40,252 bases of DNA, taken from assembly GCA_003152875.1 (NCBI GenBank), contig PMBF01000034.1:1-40252 (forward strand), read 5' to 3'. The notes under the pieces are model-generated. The model ran no database searches. It saw nothing but the letters and a program-made list of their open reading frames with translations, and had not been told where the DNA came from. Each line of letters begins with the position of its first letter. Positions within the stretch are counted from its first letter, which is position 1. Source of the DNA: Ignavibacteriota bacterium. GTDB lineage: Bacteria; Bacteroidota; Ignavibacteria; UBA10030; UBA6906. This document shows, one piece after another, positions 18,357 through 26,850 of this stretch. The position numbers and the translations under genes are program-made.

Positions 18357-19001
18357 TCAGGACGTGATGGTGGGAATGACTGACCGCAGCCGCGCCAGGG
18401 AAACCGCCCCCTCCCGTACGAGCCGGGGGGGCGCGACTCCCACGTCAACCACGGTGGATGGCCTGCTCGGCGGCAGGGCGCCCCCATCAAGATAGAGATC
18501 CACCCGGGGGGCGAGCATGGCCTCGATTCCGTCGATGTCAGCGGGCGTGGGCTCTCCGGTCCGGTTGGCGCTGGTGGAGGTGATCGGGAAGCCGAACAGG
18601 GAAGCGAGCTTGAGGCAGAGGTCGCTCGACGGAACGCGCACGCCCACCCGTCCGGTTCCCATCGTCAGATGGCGGGAGGCGGCAGTTCCCGCTGCAAACA
18701 GCAGAGTGAGCGGACCGGGCCAGAACGCCCTTGCCAGGAGACCGGCCTCCTCCGTCACTGCGGAAATCAGAGGGAGAGCCGCGTCAAGCGAAGCCGCCAC
18801 CAGGAGAACGGGTTTTGGATCAACGCGGCGTTTTGCCTTTTGCAGGCGCATCAGGGCATCGTCGCTTCGCGGGTCCGCGCCAATGCCGTAGAGCGTCTCG
18901 GTCGGATAGACGATAATCCCTCCCGCGTCCAGGACTTCAACCGCCCGGGCAAGCGCCGATGGGTCGGGATGCGCAAGCTGGATCGTCAGCCTTTCCGCCA
19001 T
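18357..19001 (-). CDS. tsaC: Threonylcarbamoyl-AMP synthase (Sua5/YrdC/TsaC)
   Basis: About 214 residues. The enzyme makes threonylcarbamoyl-AMP from Thr, bicarbonate and ATP for t6A37 in ANN-reading tRNAs. The YrdC fold signatures are clear: GGIIVYPTETLYGIGADP near the start, KRRVDPKPVLLV, FWPGPLTLLFAA, GRVGVRVPSSD, TSTSANRTGEPTP and STVVDV near the end. It lacks the extra Sua5 C-domain. The start was placed at ATG 19001, giving a normal YrdC N-terminus and a 16-base gap after waaF; an in-frame start at 19046 would overlap waaF. It sits between lipid A/core genes and a deacetylase, an unrelated but co-transcribed housekeeping gene. Confidence 0.93.
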   Translation of the reverse strand: MAERLTIQLAHPDPSALARAVEVLDAGGIIVYPTETLYGIGADPRSDDALMRLQKAKRRVDPKPVLLVAASLDAALPLISAVTEEAGLLARAFWPGPLTLLFAAGTAASRHLTMGTGRVGVRVPSSDLCLKLASLFGFPITSTSANRTGEPTPADIDGIEAMLAPRVDLYLDGGALPPSRPSTVVDVGVAPPRLVREGAVSLARLRSVIPTITS

Positions 19002-19017
19002 CTGTCCGTGGCTCCGT

Positions 19018-20040
19018 TCAGCCTGGCACATCGTCAATCGCAGCAAGCACTCGTTCAGGGGTGATCAGATTCATGCAAACGAAGGTGCCGATGGGACACC
19101 GGACCCCGCCATGGATGCTGCACGGCCGGCACCGGAGACCCGGCGTTTCCACAACGGCGTCACGGGGTCCGGCAGGCGCAAAACCGAACGCAGGAACGGT
19201 CGGCCCGAAAATAGCAACGACCGGGGTCCGCACCGCGACGGCAAGGTGCTGCGGCGCCGTGTCATTCGTGACCAGGACCCTGCAGCGCCTGATGAGAGCG
19301 GCAGACTGGAGCAAAGAGAGCACGCCCGCCGCGCTTGGAACTCCCGCGGCTGCCGCAATCGATTCGCACAGCGGTACATCGGCCCTTCCCCCCACCAAAA
19401 CGACCGCTTTCTGCCGTTCGCGCAGGAGCCTGCAGAGCCTCTCATAGCTCCCGGCGGGCCATCTCTTCGTATTCCATACGGATCCGGGCGCCACGGCGAC
19501 CGGGCGGACACCGCCGGAAATTCCCGCGCGTGCCATCCATTGTAGAACAACAGATTCGTCGCCTGCGTTCGGGTAGACGGAGGGCAGGATGCTCACCTCC
19601 GGCCTGGCACGAAGGGGAATCAGGAGGTCCAGGTCTCTGTCGATTTCATGCGCATCGCCGCGATACGGCACGCGTTCGGTGAAGAGCATGCGCCCGGCAC
19701 TGCTGGAAAATCCGATTCGCTGCGGGATCCCCGCAAGGAAGGGAATCAGCGCGCTGCGGAGCGAGCGATGCGGAACGAGGGCCAGATCGAATCCCTCGGA
19801 TCGCACACGCCCTTCAATGCGCCGAAGCCCCGCGAGCCCTCGGTCGGCATGGCGCTTGTCATAGCGCAGGATGCGGTGGATGTCCGGGTGGTTCTCCAGG
19901 ACGGGTGCGGATGCCGGCACGGCCATGACCGTCAGTTCCGCGCCGGGGAACGCCCGGCGTACGGCCTCGACCAAAGAAAGGACAAGGATGACGTCGCCGA
20001 TAAACGCCGTCTGGATGAGGAGAACCCGCCTGGGGATCAT
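19018..20040 (-). CDS. Family 9 glycosyltransferase, LPS heptosyltransferase-like
   Basis: A 340-residue GT9 enzyme of the heptosyltransferase I/II/III group, which adds heptose to the LPS inner core from ADP-heptose. The N-terminal lobe starts RVLLIQTAFIGDVILVLSLV, with the GDV(I/L) loop. The C-terminal lobe has APGSVWNTKRWP, VVLVGGRAD and the nucleotide-sugar motif VTNDTAPQHLAVA. A Cys cluster (CRPCSIHGG.RCPIG..VCM) typical of GT9 enzymes closes the protein. The start overlaps the acyltransferase stop by 4 bases (ATGA). Whether it is the first or second heptose transferase cannot be told, so no symbol is given. Confidence 0.92.
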   Translation of the reverse strand: MIPRRVLLIQTAFIGDVILVLSLVEAVRRAFPGAELTVMAVPASAPVLENHPDIHRILRYDKRHADRGLAGLRRIEGRVRSEGFDLALVPHRSLRSALIPFLAGIPQRIGFSSSAGRMLFTERVPYRGDAHEIDRDLDLLIPLRARPEVSILPSVYPNAGDESVVLQWMARAGISGGVRPVAVAPGSVWNTKRWPAGSYERLCRLLRERQKAVVLVGGRADVPLCESIAAAAGVPSAAGVLSLLQSAALIRRCRVLVTNDTAPQHLAVAVRTPVVAIFGPTVPAFGFAPAGPRDAVVETPGLRCRPCSIHGGVRCPIGTFVCMNLITPERVLAAIDDVPG

Positions 20041-20966
20041 GAGCCGCTTCTCTGGTGAGCCGCACCCTGTTGCGCAAGCCGGGCTTCATAGTAGGCGCTG
20101 TGTTTCCAGCGCTTGTGCATCCACAGCCAGTGGTCCGGATAGCTGCGGATGTACCGCTCCAGGACTGCCGTGTGGCGCCGGGTCAGTTCCAGGACATGCT
20201 CTTCGGTGAAGGCAGTGATATCGGCATAGTCCACCTCCTCGCACACAATCTCACTCCGCCCGTCGGGTCCCCGGAGCATGAAATACATGACGATGGGGGA
20301 ACCGCTCCTCAACGCGAACGCCGCGGCGCCGCGGTGGGTCGCAGCCCAATGTCCGAAGAACGGGATGAACAGGGATTCTCTGGAGCCGCTCTGATCGCCA
20401 AGGAGGAGCACAATCCTTTTTTCCTTCAACCCGCGGAGGACTTCCCTGACCGCGTGGGCCATCGGCACCGTGGAGAAGGTGAAGCGCCGCCGCTGACTGT
20501 CCACCACACGGTTTATTCTCCCGTTGCGCTGCTGCTGCACGATGGCTATCACGGGCAAGCCCAGGGAGAGCTTCGTCGCAGGCAGTATGAATTCCCAGCT
20601 CCCGAAATGGGCTGAGAGCAAGATCAACCCCTTCCCGCGGGCAAAGGCCTCCTGCAACACCTCCGGGTTAGTCCACCGGACCATGTCGAGCACTTCGGCA
20701 TCTGAGGAAGTGCCGATCCGGAGGAATTGGGAGATTGCCTGACCGTAATTGCGGAAGGCACCGAGGGCGATGGCGCGCCTTTCCCTGATCGACTTCAAGG
20801 GGAAGGCAAGCGCGAGGTTGTCGAGCGTCACCCGCTTCCGCACGGACGTACACCGGAACACGAGACCTCCCAGGAAGGCCCCAACCCTGCCGGCACCGCG
20901 GAGGGAGAGGATCCGCACACAGGCGCGGGAGAACATGAAAAAGACGTATTCGATCCAGGTCTTCAT
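20037..20966 (-). CDS. Lipid A acyltransferase, LpxL/HtrB-like
   Basis: A 309-residue membrane-associated acyltransferase of the LpxL/LpxM/HtrB family, which transfers a secondary acyl chain to lipid A precursors. The catalytic H(x4)E motif is SAHFGSWE near residues 118-125. Other family blocks are LDNLALAFP near the N-terminus, VVDSQRRRF, VLLLGDQSG, and the terminal YPDHWLWMHKRWK. A hydrophobic N-terminal segment would anchor it to the inner membrane. It is the first gene of the lipid A/core-tsaC-PIG-L-ABC operon, 104 bases from the preceding gene, with a hairpin in between. Confidence 0.92.
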   Translation of the reverse strand: MKTWIEYVFFMFSRACVRILSLRGAGRVGAFLGGLVFRCTSVRKRVTLDNLALAFPLKSIRERRAIALGAFRNYGQAISQFLRIGTSSDAEVLDMVRWTNPEVLQEAFARGKGLILLSAHFGSWEFILPATKLSLGLPVIAIVQQQRNGRINRVVDSQRRRFTFSTVPMAHAVREVLRGLKEKRIVLLLGDQSGSRESLFIPFFGHWAATHRGAAAFALRSGSPIVMYFMLRGPDGRSEIVCEEVDYADITAFTEEHVLELTRRHTAVLERYIRSYPDHWLWMHKRWKHSAYYEARLAQQGAAHQRSGS

Positions 20967-21012
20967 GGCCGAACGATCGATGGTCCGGGGACCCCGCCGC
21001 CCTTCACCAACA

Positions 21013-21048
21013 CGAAACCCCGTCCCGCATCAGGGGGAACGGGGTTCG
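21013..21048 (-). terminator. Strong hairpin between GWxTD gene and lipid A operon
   Basis: On the minus strand CGAACCCCG can pair with CGGGGTTTCG (one bulge), with an inner TCCC/GGGA extension around an 8-base loop. It lies just after the stop of the GWxTD gene and before the acyltransferase start, as a transcript end would. There is no clear U-run, so its termination efficiency is uncertain. Confidence 0.5.
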
Positions 21049-21070
21049 TTCCTGCAGGTGACGGCTGCGG

Positions 21071-22432
21071 TCACTGCGGAGAGACATAGCGCTGCCAGTT
21101 CTCGTCATGCAGTTCGTTCCGGTGGGTGGAATGGACGAGTTCGTAGTCACCGGTTGCATTGCGCTGGACAAAGACGAAAATCACCCCACCCTGAATGCTG
21201 TTATAGGACCAGATCTCATAGGGACGCCTGTCCGATTCGCTAGGATGGCGCTCTATATCATCGGGCCGCCCGTACGTGATGTACACCCGCCCCCGGTCCG
21301 ACCGGTATCCCTTCCTCCCCATCGTTGCGAAGTTCTGATTTGAGTATTGGACCCGCGCCATGTATTCGTCGCGGAGTCCCGTAGAGCGTTTTCGCCAGAA
21401 GGCGCTCATGAATTTCCTCTTGGCCTCCGCGCCGCTGAGCTTTCCGAACTGCGCGCGCTCCTCGTCGTTGGTCTCGTACCTCACCTGCCGGAACTCCTCA
21501 TCCAGATCCGTTTCGTCCATCGATGCATAAATCGCAAGCGGGGGAGATGAACTCCCCGCCAGGAGAGCGGAGTCGACTCCCAGACTGGTGTTCAGGACGT
21601 AGAATTTGCGGCTGGAGGATGTCAGGGTCTTCTTCGACGAATCGAGCACCGAAAGAACCATCTGGTACGTCCCGCTGTGCATGGCTTGCAGCGGGAACTG
21701 GTCGATAAGGACGGTGGATTCCGCGATCCGCCTCCTGGGCCGCTCGCGGGTCAGGATCTCTCGGCCTATCGCATCATAGATTGCCGCTTTCACGACATAC
21801 GAGCCGGTGTCCTTCCCTGCAAGCAGGTTGTAGGCTTCCGCATAGTAGAAGCATGGCTGCTGTTCGCTGTACACCCCTCCGATATTCGGGATCACTTCCA
21901 GGGTGTTCTTGTAGAACGACGTATGGTTTTGCGATTGACGGATCAAGGAGGCGAACTCGAGATCGCTGAGCATCGTCTTTCCCGTCACGACGGGGCGTAT
22001 CGGAAGACGCAACTGGAGGCTGTCCCGCCTGGCCGTGTTAAAGCGGTCGCGAGCCATGATCTTCAGGATATAATCTCCCCTGCGGATTACGACGGGGAAT
22101 GCCCCGACGAGGTTCATGCCGCGCGACAGGGTGGCCGTGTCGGTGATCGTGCTGGGGACCATCCAGCGGTCCATGAAAACCACCGAATCACTCCCGTACA
22201 ACTGCACGGTGAGATGGATGCCCGCAGAGTACCCGGCGGAGTCCTGCCGGTAGGAAAGCGCGGCCTGGGATACCGCATAGTAGAGTTCGAGGTTCACGGT
22301 CGAATCATCGGGCCCTCTGAACCGGGCGAGATCCGCCTGGATCCTGAACGGCATCCGGGGGTTGATCGCCTGTGCGGAGGCCGTCACGGCTAGCAGAACG
22401 GCCAGGCACCAGATCTGAACTACGGTTTTCAT
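21071..22432 (-). CDS. GWxTD domain-containing exported protein
   Basis: A 453-residue protein with a signal peptide (VVQIWCLAVLLAVTASAQA) and the C-terminal GWxTD-type domain. The naming motif is a variant, KGYRSDRGRVYITYGRPDDIE (near residue 380), followed by YEIWSYNSIQGGVIFVFVQR. Such proteins are widespread in Ignavibacteria, Chlorobi, Acidobacteria and relatives; no biochemical role is known to me. The N-terminal half is beta-rich (FRIQADLARFRGPDDSTVNLELYY), resembling an adhesin-like or binding domain. It is the third gene of an operon after a response regulator and YjbQ, with a 27-base gap. Confidence 0.82.
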   Translation of the reverse strand: MKTVVQIWCLAVLLAVTASAQAINPRMPFRIQADLARFRGPDDSTVNLELYYAVSQAALSYRQDSAGYSAGIHLTVQLYGSDSVVFMDRWMVPSTITDTATLSRGMNLVGAFPVVIRRGDYILKIMARDRFNTARRDSLQLRLPIRPVVTGKTMLSDLEFASLIRQSQNHTSFYKNTLEVIPNIGGVYSEQQPCFYYAEAYNLLAGKDTGSYVVKAAIYDAIGREILTRERPRRRIAESTVLIDQFPLQAMHSGTYQMVLSVLDSSKKTLTSSSRKFYVLNTSLGVDSALLAGSSSPPLAIYASMDETDLDEEFRQVRYETNDEERAQFGKLSGAEAKRKFMSAFWRKRSTGLRDEYMARVQYSNQNFATMGRKGYRSDRGRVYITYGRPDDIERHPSESDRRPYEIWSYNSIQGGVIFVFVQRNATGDYELVHSTHRNELHDENWQRYVSPQ

Positions 22433-22459
22433 GGAGATTATCCTTGGCTGCCCGGCCGG

Positions 22460-22873
22460 TTACTCTCCGAGCACTTTCACGATGACGCGTTTTCGCCGCC
22501 GTCCGTCGAACTCGGCATAATAGATCTGCTGCCACGGCCCGAAATCCAGCGTGCCGTTGGTAACCGGAACGATCACTTCGTGATGGACGAGCAGGCTCTT
22601 CAGGTGGGCATCACCGTTGGTTTCACCTGTGCGGTGATGGCGGTACTCTTTCTTGAACGGCGCGAGCGTTTCGAGCCACTCGTCGATGTCCTGGATCAGT
22701 CCGTCTTCCGCATCATTCACGTAGACGCCGGCGGTGATATGCATTGCGGAAACCAGCACCATCCCTTCGGCGATGCCGCTGCGGGTCACCAGATCCTGGA
22801 CCTGCTGCGTGATGTTGATGTACTCCCGTTTGGTCCTGGTCTGGAACCAGAGGTATTCGGTGGCCGATTTCAT
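22460..22873 (-). CDS. YjbQ / UPF0047 family protein
   Basis: A 137-residue protein of the YjbQ (UPF0047) family, a small trimeric beta-fold protein with a conserved metal or phosphate-binding His cluster. Visible landmarks are [18 protein letters not shown] near residue 45, HH followed by [19 protein letters not shown] near 90-105, and the end [26 protein letters not shown]. The family has been reported to have secondary thiamine-phosphate synthase activity; its true role is unsettled. It overlaps the response regulator stop by 4 bases (ATGA) and is therefore coupled to it. Confidence 0.93.
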   Translation of the reverse strand: MKSATEYLWFQTRTKREYINITQQVQDLVTRSGIAEGMVLVSAMHITAGVYVNDAEDGLIQDIDEWLETLAPFKKEYRHHRTGETNGDAHLKSLLVHHEVIVPVTNGTLDFGPWQQIYYAEFDGRRRKRVIVKVLGE

Positions 22874-23253
22874 GCCTCACCCATGACGATCCGTATCGCC
22901 CTGGCAATCTCCTCGATATGAAAGGGTTTCGCGATAAACAGGTCTGCCCCAGAGCGGAGGGCGATCTGCCTGACGTTACCGCCGCTGAGGCCGCTCAGGC
23001 CGATGATCTTCACCGTGGGTTTCCGGTGCCTGACTGCCGTCATCAGATCGGCCCCTCCCACCTCGGGGAGGCCCAGATCGGTAAGGACGACGGCGATGTC
23101 CGCCTCATGTGCCCGGAACACCTCAAGCGCCTCCGCCCCGTTCCGGGCACAAAAAACGGAGTAGTGTTCGCCTTCGAGAAACGAGGCAACAAGCGTGAGC
23201 AGTTGTTCCTCATCCTCTACCACGAGGACACCCCTTACCGGCTCGGGCTGCAT
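22870..23253 (-). CDS. Single-domain response regulator (CheY-like receiver)
   Basis: A receiver domain only, with no output domain. The acidic pocket is VVEDEE near the start. The phospho-acceptor Asp is in [13 protein letters not shown], the switch Ser in GLSG, and the conserved Lys in IAKPF. Without a DNA-binding part it probably acts by protein contact or in a phosphorelay; no histidine kinase is encoded in the window. I chose ATG 23253, which has an AGG 5 bases upstream and leaves the usual few residues before the first strand; an ATG at 23268 is possible. It is the first gene of the operon with YjbQ and the GWxTD protein. Confidence 0.9.
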   Translation of the reverse strand: MQPEPVRGVLVVEDEEQLLTLVASFLEGEHYSVFCARNGAEALEVFRAHEADIAVVLTDLGLPEVGGADLMTAVRHRKPTVKIIGLSGLSGGNVRQIALRSGADLFIAKPFHIEEIARAIRIVMGEA

Positions 23254-23403
23254 GAGGCCTGCGATCATGGCTGGTGGAATGAGAATTGGAGGGCAGACTC
23301 AAGATAGCGATTCGAAGCGTGAACTGCAACTATGCCGGGAGGATCGATCGTCCGGTATGGATCTTTCCATCCCGAATTCCGTATATTCCTTGAAGAGGAA
23401 CTC

Positions 23404-23622
23404 ATGGCACATCTCGACCTCATTCTCTTCCTGGTCTTCAGCCTCGTCTGCGCGCTCGGAATCACGGGGACCGTCCTCTGTTTTCGCCGGGCGCTCGCGG
23501 TTGCCAATGCCAAAGACGGAGACGTGAAGATGTTTTTCTGGGCATTCGGGGCCATGATCTGCCTGATCATGGCCGGCATGAGCGCCGCATATTTCCTTCT
23601 CCCCATCCTCTTCCATTTCTGA
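23404..23622 (+). CDS. Small two-helix membrane protein
   Basis: A 72-residue protein with two transmembrane helices: LILFLVFSLVCALGITGTVL near the N-terminus and MFFWAFGAMICLIMAGMSAAYFLL near the C-terminus, joined by a short charged loop (RRALAVANAKDGDVK). The start ATG 23404 has GAAGAGGAA just upstream; a longer in-frame start at 23332 has no such site. I do not recognise the family. It lies 12 bases before the exported debranching enzyme gene and is probably co-transcribed. A TATATT at 23383-23388 could be a -10 element, but no good -35 was found. Confidence 0.7.
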   Translation: MAHLDLILFLVFSLVCALGITGTVLCFRRALAVANAKDGDVKMFFWAFGAMICLIMAGMSAAYFLLPILFHF

Positions 23623-23634
23623 ACCATCGTGCCG

Positions 23635-26600
23635 ATGTCCCGGCAAGCCGCCCTTCTCTGTGCCCTCCTGGTGTTCGTCGTCTCCGCGCCGGCACAGGAC
23701 CTCCTCGATTCTCTCGGCATCACCGTGCGCGGGGCCTCGCGGTCCTTTGCCTTTACGAACAAGGAGTCTGCGTTCCTGTACGGGGAGACCAACAGCGCCC
23801 CCACGAACAGCTGGCAGGGGTTCAACGTTTTTGGCCGGGAGTTCCTGGATGACTACGATCTTGTCGTCGACGGGCGGACGCTTGACCGGCGCAGTGCCGT
23901 CGTCACGGTGTATCCGGACTTCCTACGCAGGGTCTATCCTGAGGGCTTCGTCGAAGAGGTGCGCCCCGTCGACAGCCTGGCCCTCTTCGCCGTGCACCTG
24001 ACCTCGCCCGGGAGGCCGGTGCCGGCGGCGTTCGTCCCCTGGTTCTCAGACGGCCGCGACCCGTCGGACTTCATCCTCTCCTGGCCTGGCGGCCCAGGCG
24101 GGGCGATCCTCGTTGCGCGGTCGCGCCATCGGGTGCGCACGCCTGCCGAGGACTATCCCGCCTGGCTTGCCATGCAGACCCGGGGCGGATCACCGGTTCA
24201 GGAGCCCCGCCGCCGGAGGGGCGGGTTCTCTCCCGTCATCCTCCGCGATTCGGCCTCTTCGCAGCATATCTTTGTCGTCGCCGTTGCCGACTCGGCGGAG
24301 GATGCCGGCGCCATGGCGGGGTCCTACCTGAGGTCGTTCACGCGTCTCCACCGGCAGCGACACGACCGTCTAGTGCGGCTGCTGTCATCATCGAGGGTTG
24401 TCACCGATGACCCCCGCTGGAATCGCGCGCTCGCATGGGCAAAGGTCTCGCTGGACGCCCTCATGATGAACCAGAAGGAAAAAGGAATCTTTGCTGGACT
24501 CCCATGGTTCGATAACTACTGGGGCCGCGACACGTTTATCTCGCTCCCGGGAGCGACCCTGGTTACCGGGCGCTGTGCTGAGGCCCGGCAGATTCTCCTC
24601 TCCTTCTCGGCGTTCCAGAACCTTGATTCGTTATCGGCCGACTGGGGCCGCATCCCCAACATCGTGACGACGACGGACAAGGCCTATAATACCGCCGACG
24701 GGACCCCTCGCTTCGTCGCCGTTGCACACCAGTACGTGGAGCGTTCAGGAGACACCTCATTCATCCGCTTGATCTATCCAGCGATCCGCCGCGCGGCTGA
24801 GGGCACGATCCGGTACCACACCGATTCACTCGGCTTCCTCGTCCATGGCGATGCGGAGACATGGATGGATGCCGTCGGACCCGACGGACCCTGGAGCCCC
24901 CGCGGCAACCGTGCGAATGACATCCAGGCACTCTGGGTGGCGCAACTTGACGCCTCGCTCTGGTTCGCCCGCCGGTGCGGCGACTCCTCCCGGATCACGG
25001 TGTGGAAGGAGCTCCGCGACCGCTGTGCCGCAAACTTCCTGAGGTACTTCGTGCGCCGGCCGGAGGGCGCGCTGTTCGACCGTCTGAGGGCCGATGGTTC
25101 GGGTGACAGCACTTTCCGGCCGAATCAGCTGTTCACCGGCTCCCTGCTCGGCGAAAGAACAAGGGAGGAGATGATCCGCGCAGTGACGAGCAGGCTGGCA
25201 TACGAATACGGGGTGGCCTCGCTCTCACAGGACGACCCCAATTTTCATCCGTATCACCAGTACGAGCCCTACTACCCAAAGGATGCCGCGTACCACAACG
25301 GAACGGTATGGACGTGGCTGCAGGGCTCGCTGATCTCCGAGCTGTGCAGGATCGATCGTTCCCGTCTCGCCTACCGGATCACGAGGAATTCCATCCATCA
25401 GATACTCGATCGGGGGGCCGTGGGAACGCAATCGGAGCTCATCGACGCCATCCGGCGACCGGGAGAAAGCGAGCCCCGCCTCTCGGGGACATTCTCGCAG
25501 GCCTGGAACCTCGCGGAGTTTGTGAGGAATTTCTACGATGACTATCTCGGAGTCAGGGTCGACATGCTGCGGCATCAGCTCGTGCTTCGCCCGCATCTTC
25601 CTCTCCCTCTGGCGAGGGTGAACGCCCGCCTGAACCTCGGGGGCGGGGACGTATCGGTGGCGCTGGACCTCAGGCCAGGAGCAAAGAGCGTCACCGTTGC
25701 AATGGGAGACCTTCATGACAGCCTGTCGGCCACCCTTGAACTTCCGCTGAGCGGCGGCCGCCTGCTCCGGTCCGTGTTCATGCTCCTCCCCAGGTCGACA
25801 GTCATCCTGACGTTCAACGGCGACAGCGCGCGCGGAATCAGGAACGGCCTTCCACATCCGGTCTCATCATGGGTTCTTCCGGCGGTCCAAGAAGACTCAC
25901 TTCCCGAGCCGATGGCACTGGCTTCACCCGTCCTCCGGCCGGGACTGAAGGCGTTGAGGGGCCCATCGTACCCGCTGCTTTCCCGCAGGGAGATCAAGGC
26001 GGACAACCCTCATGCCACGACGTTCGTCGATGTCACGGATCCGGAGGGCGACGACAGGGGCTACCAGTATCCCCGTAACTCAAGCTTTCTTCCCGGATCG
26101 TTTGATCTTACGCACTTCACCGTGCGCACCGACACCGCCAACTTTTACTTCACCCTCCGCTTCCGTGCCCTCTCAGATCCCGGCTGGCACCCGGAATACG
26201 GTTTTCAGCTGACGTTTCTCGCGATCTCCATCGATCAGGACGGGATACCAGGGAGCGGGACCCGGGAAATCCCGGCCAATGCTTCGTACATGCTGCCGCC
26301 GGGAGGAGGGTACGAGCGGCTCATCCTGGTGGGAGGCGGCGTACGCATTGAAGATGCCTCCCGCACCGTCCTTGCGGAGTACATCCCGGTCTCCGGCGAT
26401 GAATCGAATCCCCTCGGTGATGCCCGATCCGCGACTGTCGCATTTGCAGTTCCGCGATCGTACCTTGGCGCGCCGACCGACCGCTGGACATTCACTGTCC
26501 TTGCGGGCGCCCAGGACGACCACGGGGGAGCGGGGCTGGGTGAATTCAGAACGGTCAACGCAGAACCGGGGGAATGGAACGGCGGAGGGAAGACGCACCC

Positions 26601-26649
26601 TGCTGACCCGAATGTCTACGATACGCTCGTCGCCCGGCCGGGTCATTGA
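23635..26649 (+). CDS. Exported amylo-alpha-1,6-glucosidase-like enzyme (GH133) with Glucodextran_C-like module
   Basis: About 1004 residues, with a signal peptide (RQAALLCALLVFVVSAPAQ). An N-terminal beta domain (about 30-230) precedes an (alpha/alpha)6 debranching domain (about 255-690) of the GDE_C/GH133 type, with FDNYWGRDTFISLPG near 294, ETWMDA near 410, YHNGTVWTW near 557, and QSELIDA with FSQAWNLAE near 600-630. The usual E before IxALW appears as Asp (NDIQALW). A C-terminal module (about 800-985; DPEGDDRG, PGSFDLTHFTV, ISIDQDGIPGSGTR) matches the Glucodextran_C binding domain. It probably hydrolyses alpha-1,6 branches of glycogen or starch fragments in the periplasm. There is no T9SS sorting tail. 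The start is ATG 23635; GTG 23629 is two codons earlier. Confidence 0.86.
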   Translation: MSRQAALLCALLVFVVSAPAQDLLDSLGITVRGASRSFAFTNKESAFLYGETNSAPTNSWQGFNVFGREFLDDYDLVVDGRTLDRRSAVVTVYPDFLRRVYPEGFVEEVRPVDSLALFAVHLTSPGRPVPAAFVPWFSDGRDPSDFILSWPGGPGGAILVARSRHRVRTPAEDYPAWLAMQTRGGSPVQEPRRRRGGFSPVILRDSASSQHIFVVAVADSAEDAGAMAGSYLRSFTRLHRQRHDRLVRLLSSSRVVTDDPRWNRALAWAKVSLDALMMNQKEKGIFAGLPWFDNYWGRDTFISLPGATLVTGRCAEARQILLSFSAFQNLDSLSADWGRIPNIVTTTDKAYNTADGTPRFVAVAHQYVERSGDTSFIRLIYPAIRRAAEGTIRYHTDSLGFLVHGDAETWMDAVGPDGPWSPRGNRANDIQALWVAQLDASLWFARRCGDSSRITVWKELRDRCAANFLRYFVRRPEGALFDRLRADGSGDSTFRPNQLFTGSLLGERTREEMIRAVTSRLAYEYGVASLSQDDPNFHPYHQYEPYYPKDAAYHNGTVWTWLQGSLISELCRIDRSRLAYRITRNSIHQILDRGAVGTQSELIDAIRRPGESEPRLSGTFSQAWNLAEFVRNFYDDYLGVRVDMLRHQLVLRPHLPLPLARVNARLNLGGGDVSVALDLRPGAKSVTVAMGDLHDSLSATLELPLSGGRLLRSVFMLLPRSTVILTFNGDSARGIRNGLPHPVSSWVLPAVQEDSLPEPMALASPVLRPGLKALRGPSYPLLSRREIKADNPHATTFVDVTDPEGDDRGYQYPRNSSFLPGSFDLTHFTVRTDTANFYFTLRFRALSDPGWHPEYGFQLTFLAISIDQDGIPGSGTREIPANASYMLPPGGGYERLILVGGGVRIEDASRTVLAEYIPVSGDESNPLGDARSATVAFAVPRSYLGAPTDRWTFTVLAGAQDDHGGAGLGEFRTVNAEPGEWNGGGKTHPADPNVYDTLVARPGH

Positions 26650-26812
26650 AGAGGGGGGCATCCTTGCGCGGACGCCCATGGGCTGGATGGGAGACCCCAG
26701 GGAGGTTGCAGCGGCCGCGGCGTTTCTCTGCATGCCGGCCTCTTCCTCCATCACGGGACATTGACTGGTCATGGACTGTGGATTCCCCGGCCACGGGTAC
26801 TCTCTCGTCTGA
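26642..26812 (+). pseudogene. C-terminal remnant of a short-chain dehydrogenase/reductase
   Basis: In the frame starting at 26642 the translation reads VIEEGGILARTPMGWMGDPR, then EVAAAAAFLCMPASSSITGH, a TGA stop at 26762-26764, and in the same frame LVMDCGFPGHG. This reproduces the closing segment of SDR enzymes (RTPMGR.GEP.EVA.A..FLAS..SS.ITGQ.L.VDGG). The stop falls inside the normally continuous ITGQ-x-L-VDGG block. No Rossmann GxxxGxG part or YxxxK catalytic part is present, because upstream sequence belongs to the debranching gene in another frame. I read it as decayed DNA left when the debranching gene was brought next to, or lost from, a former SDR neighbour. Confidence 0.72.
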
Positions 26813-26850
26813 ACAGAGCTGCTCACCCTCACCCCTGCCCCTCCCCTGAC

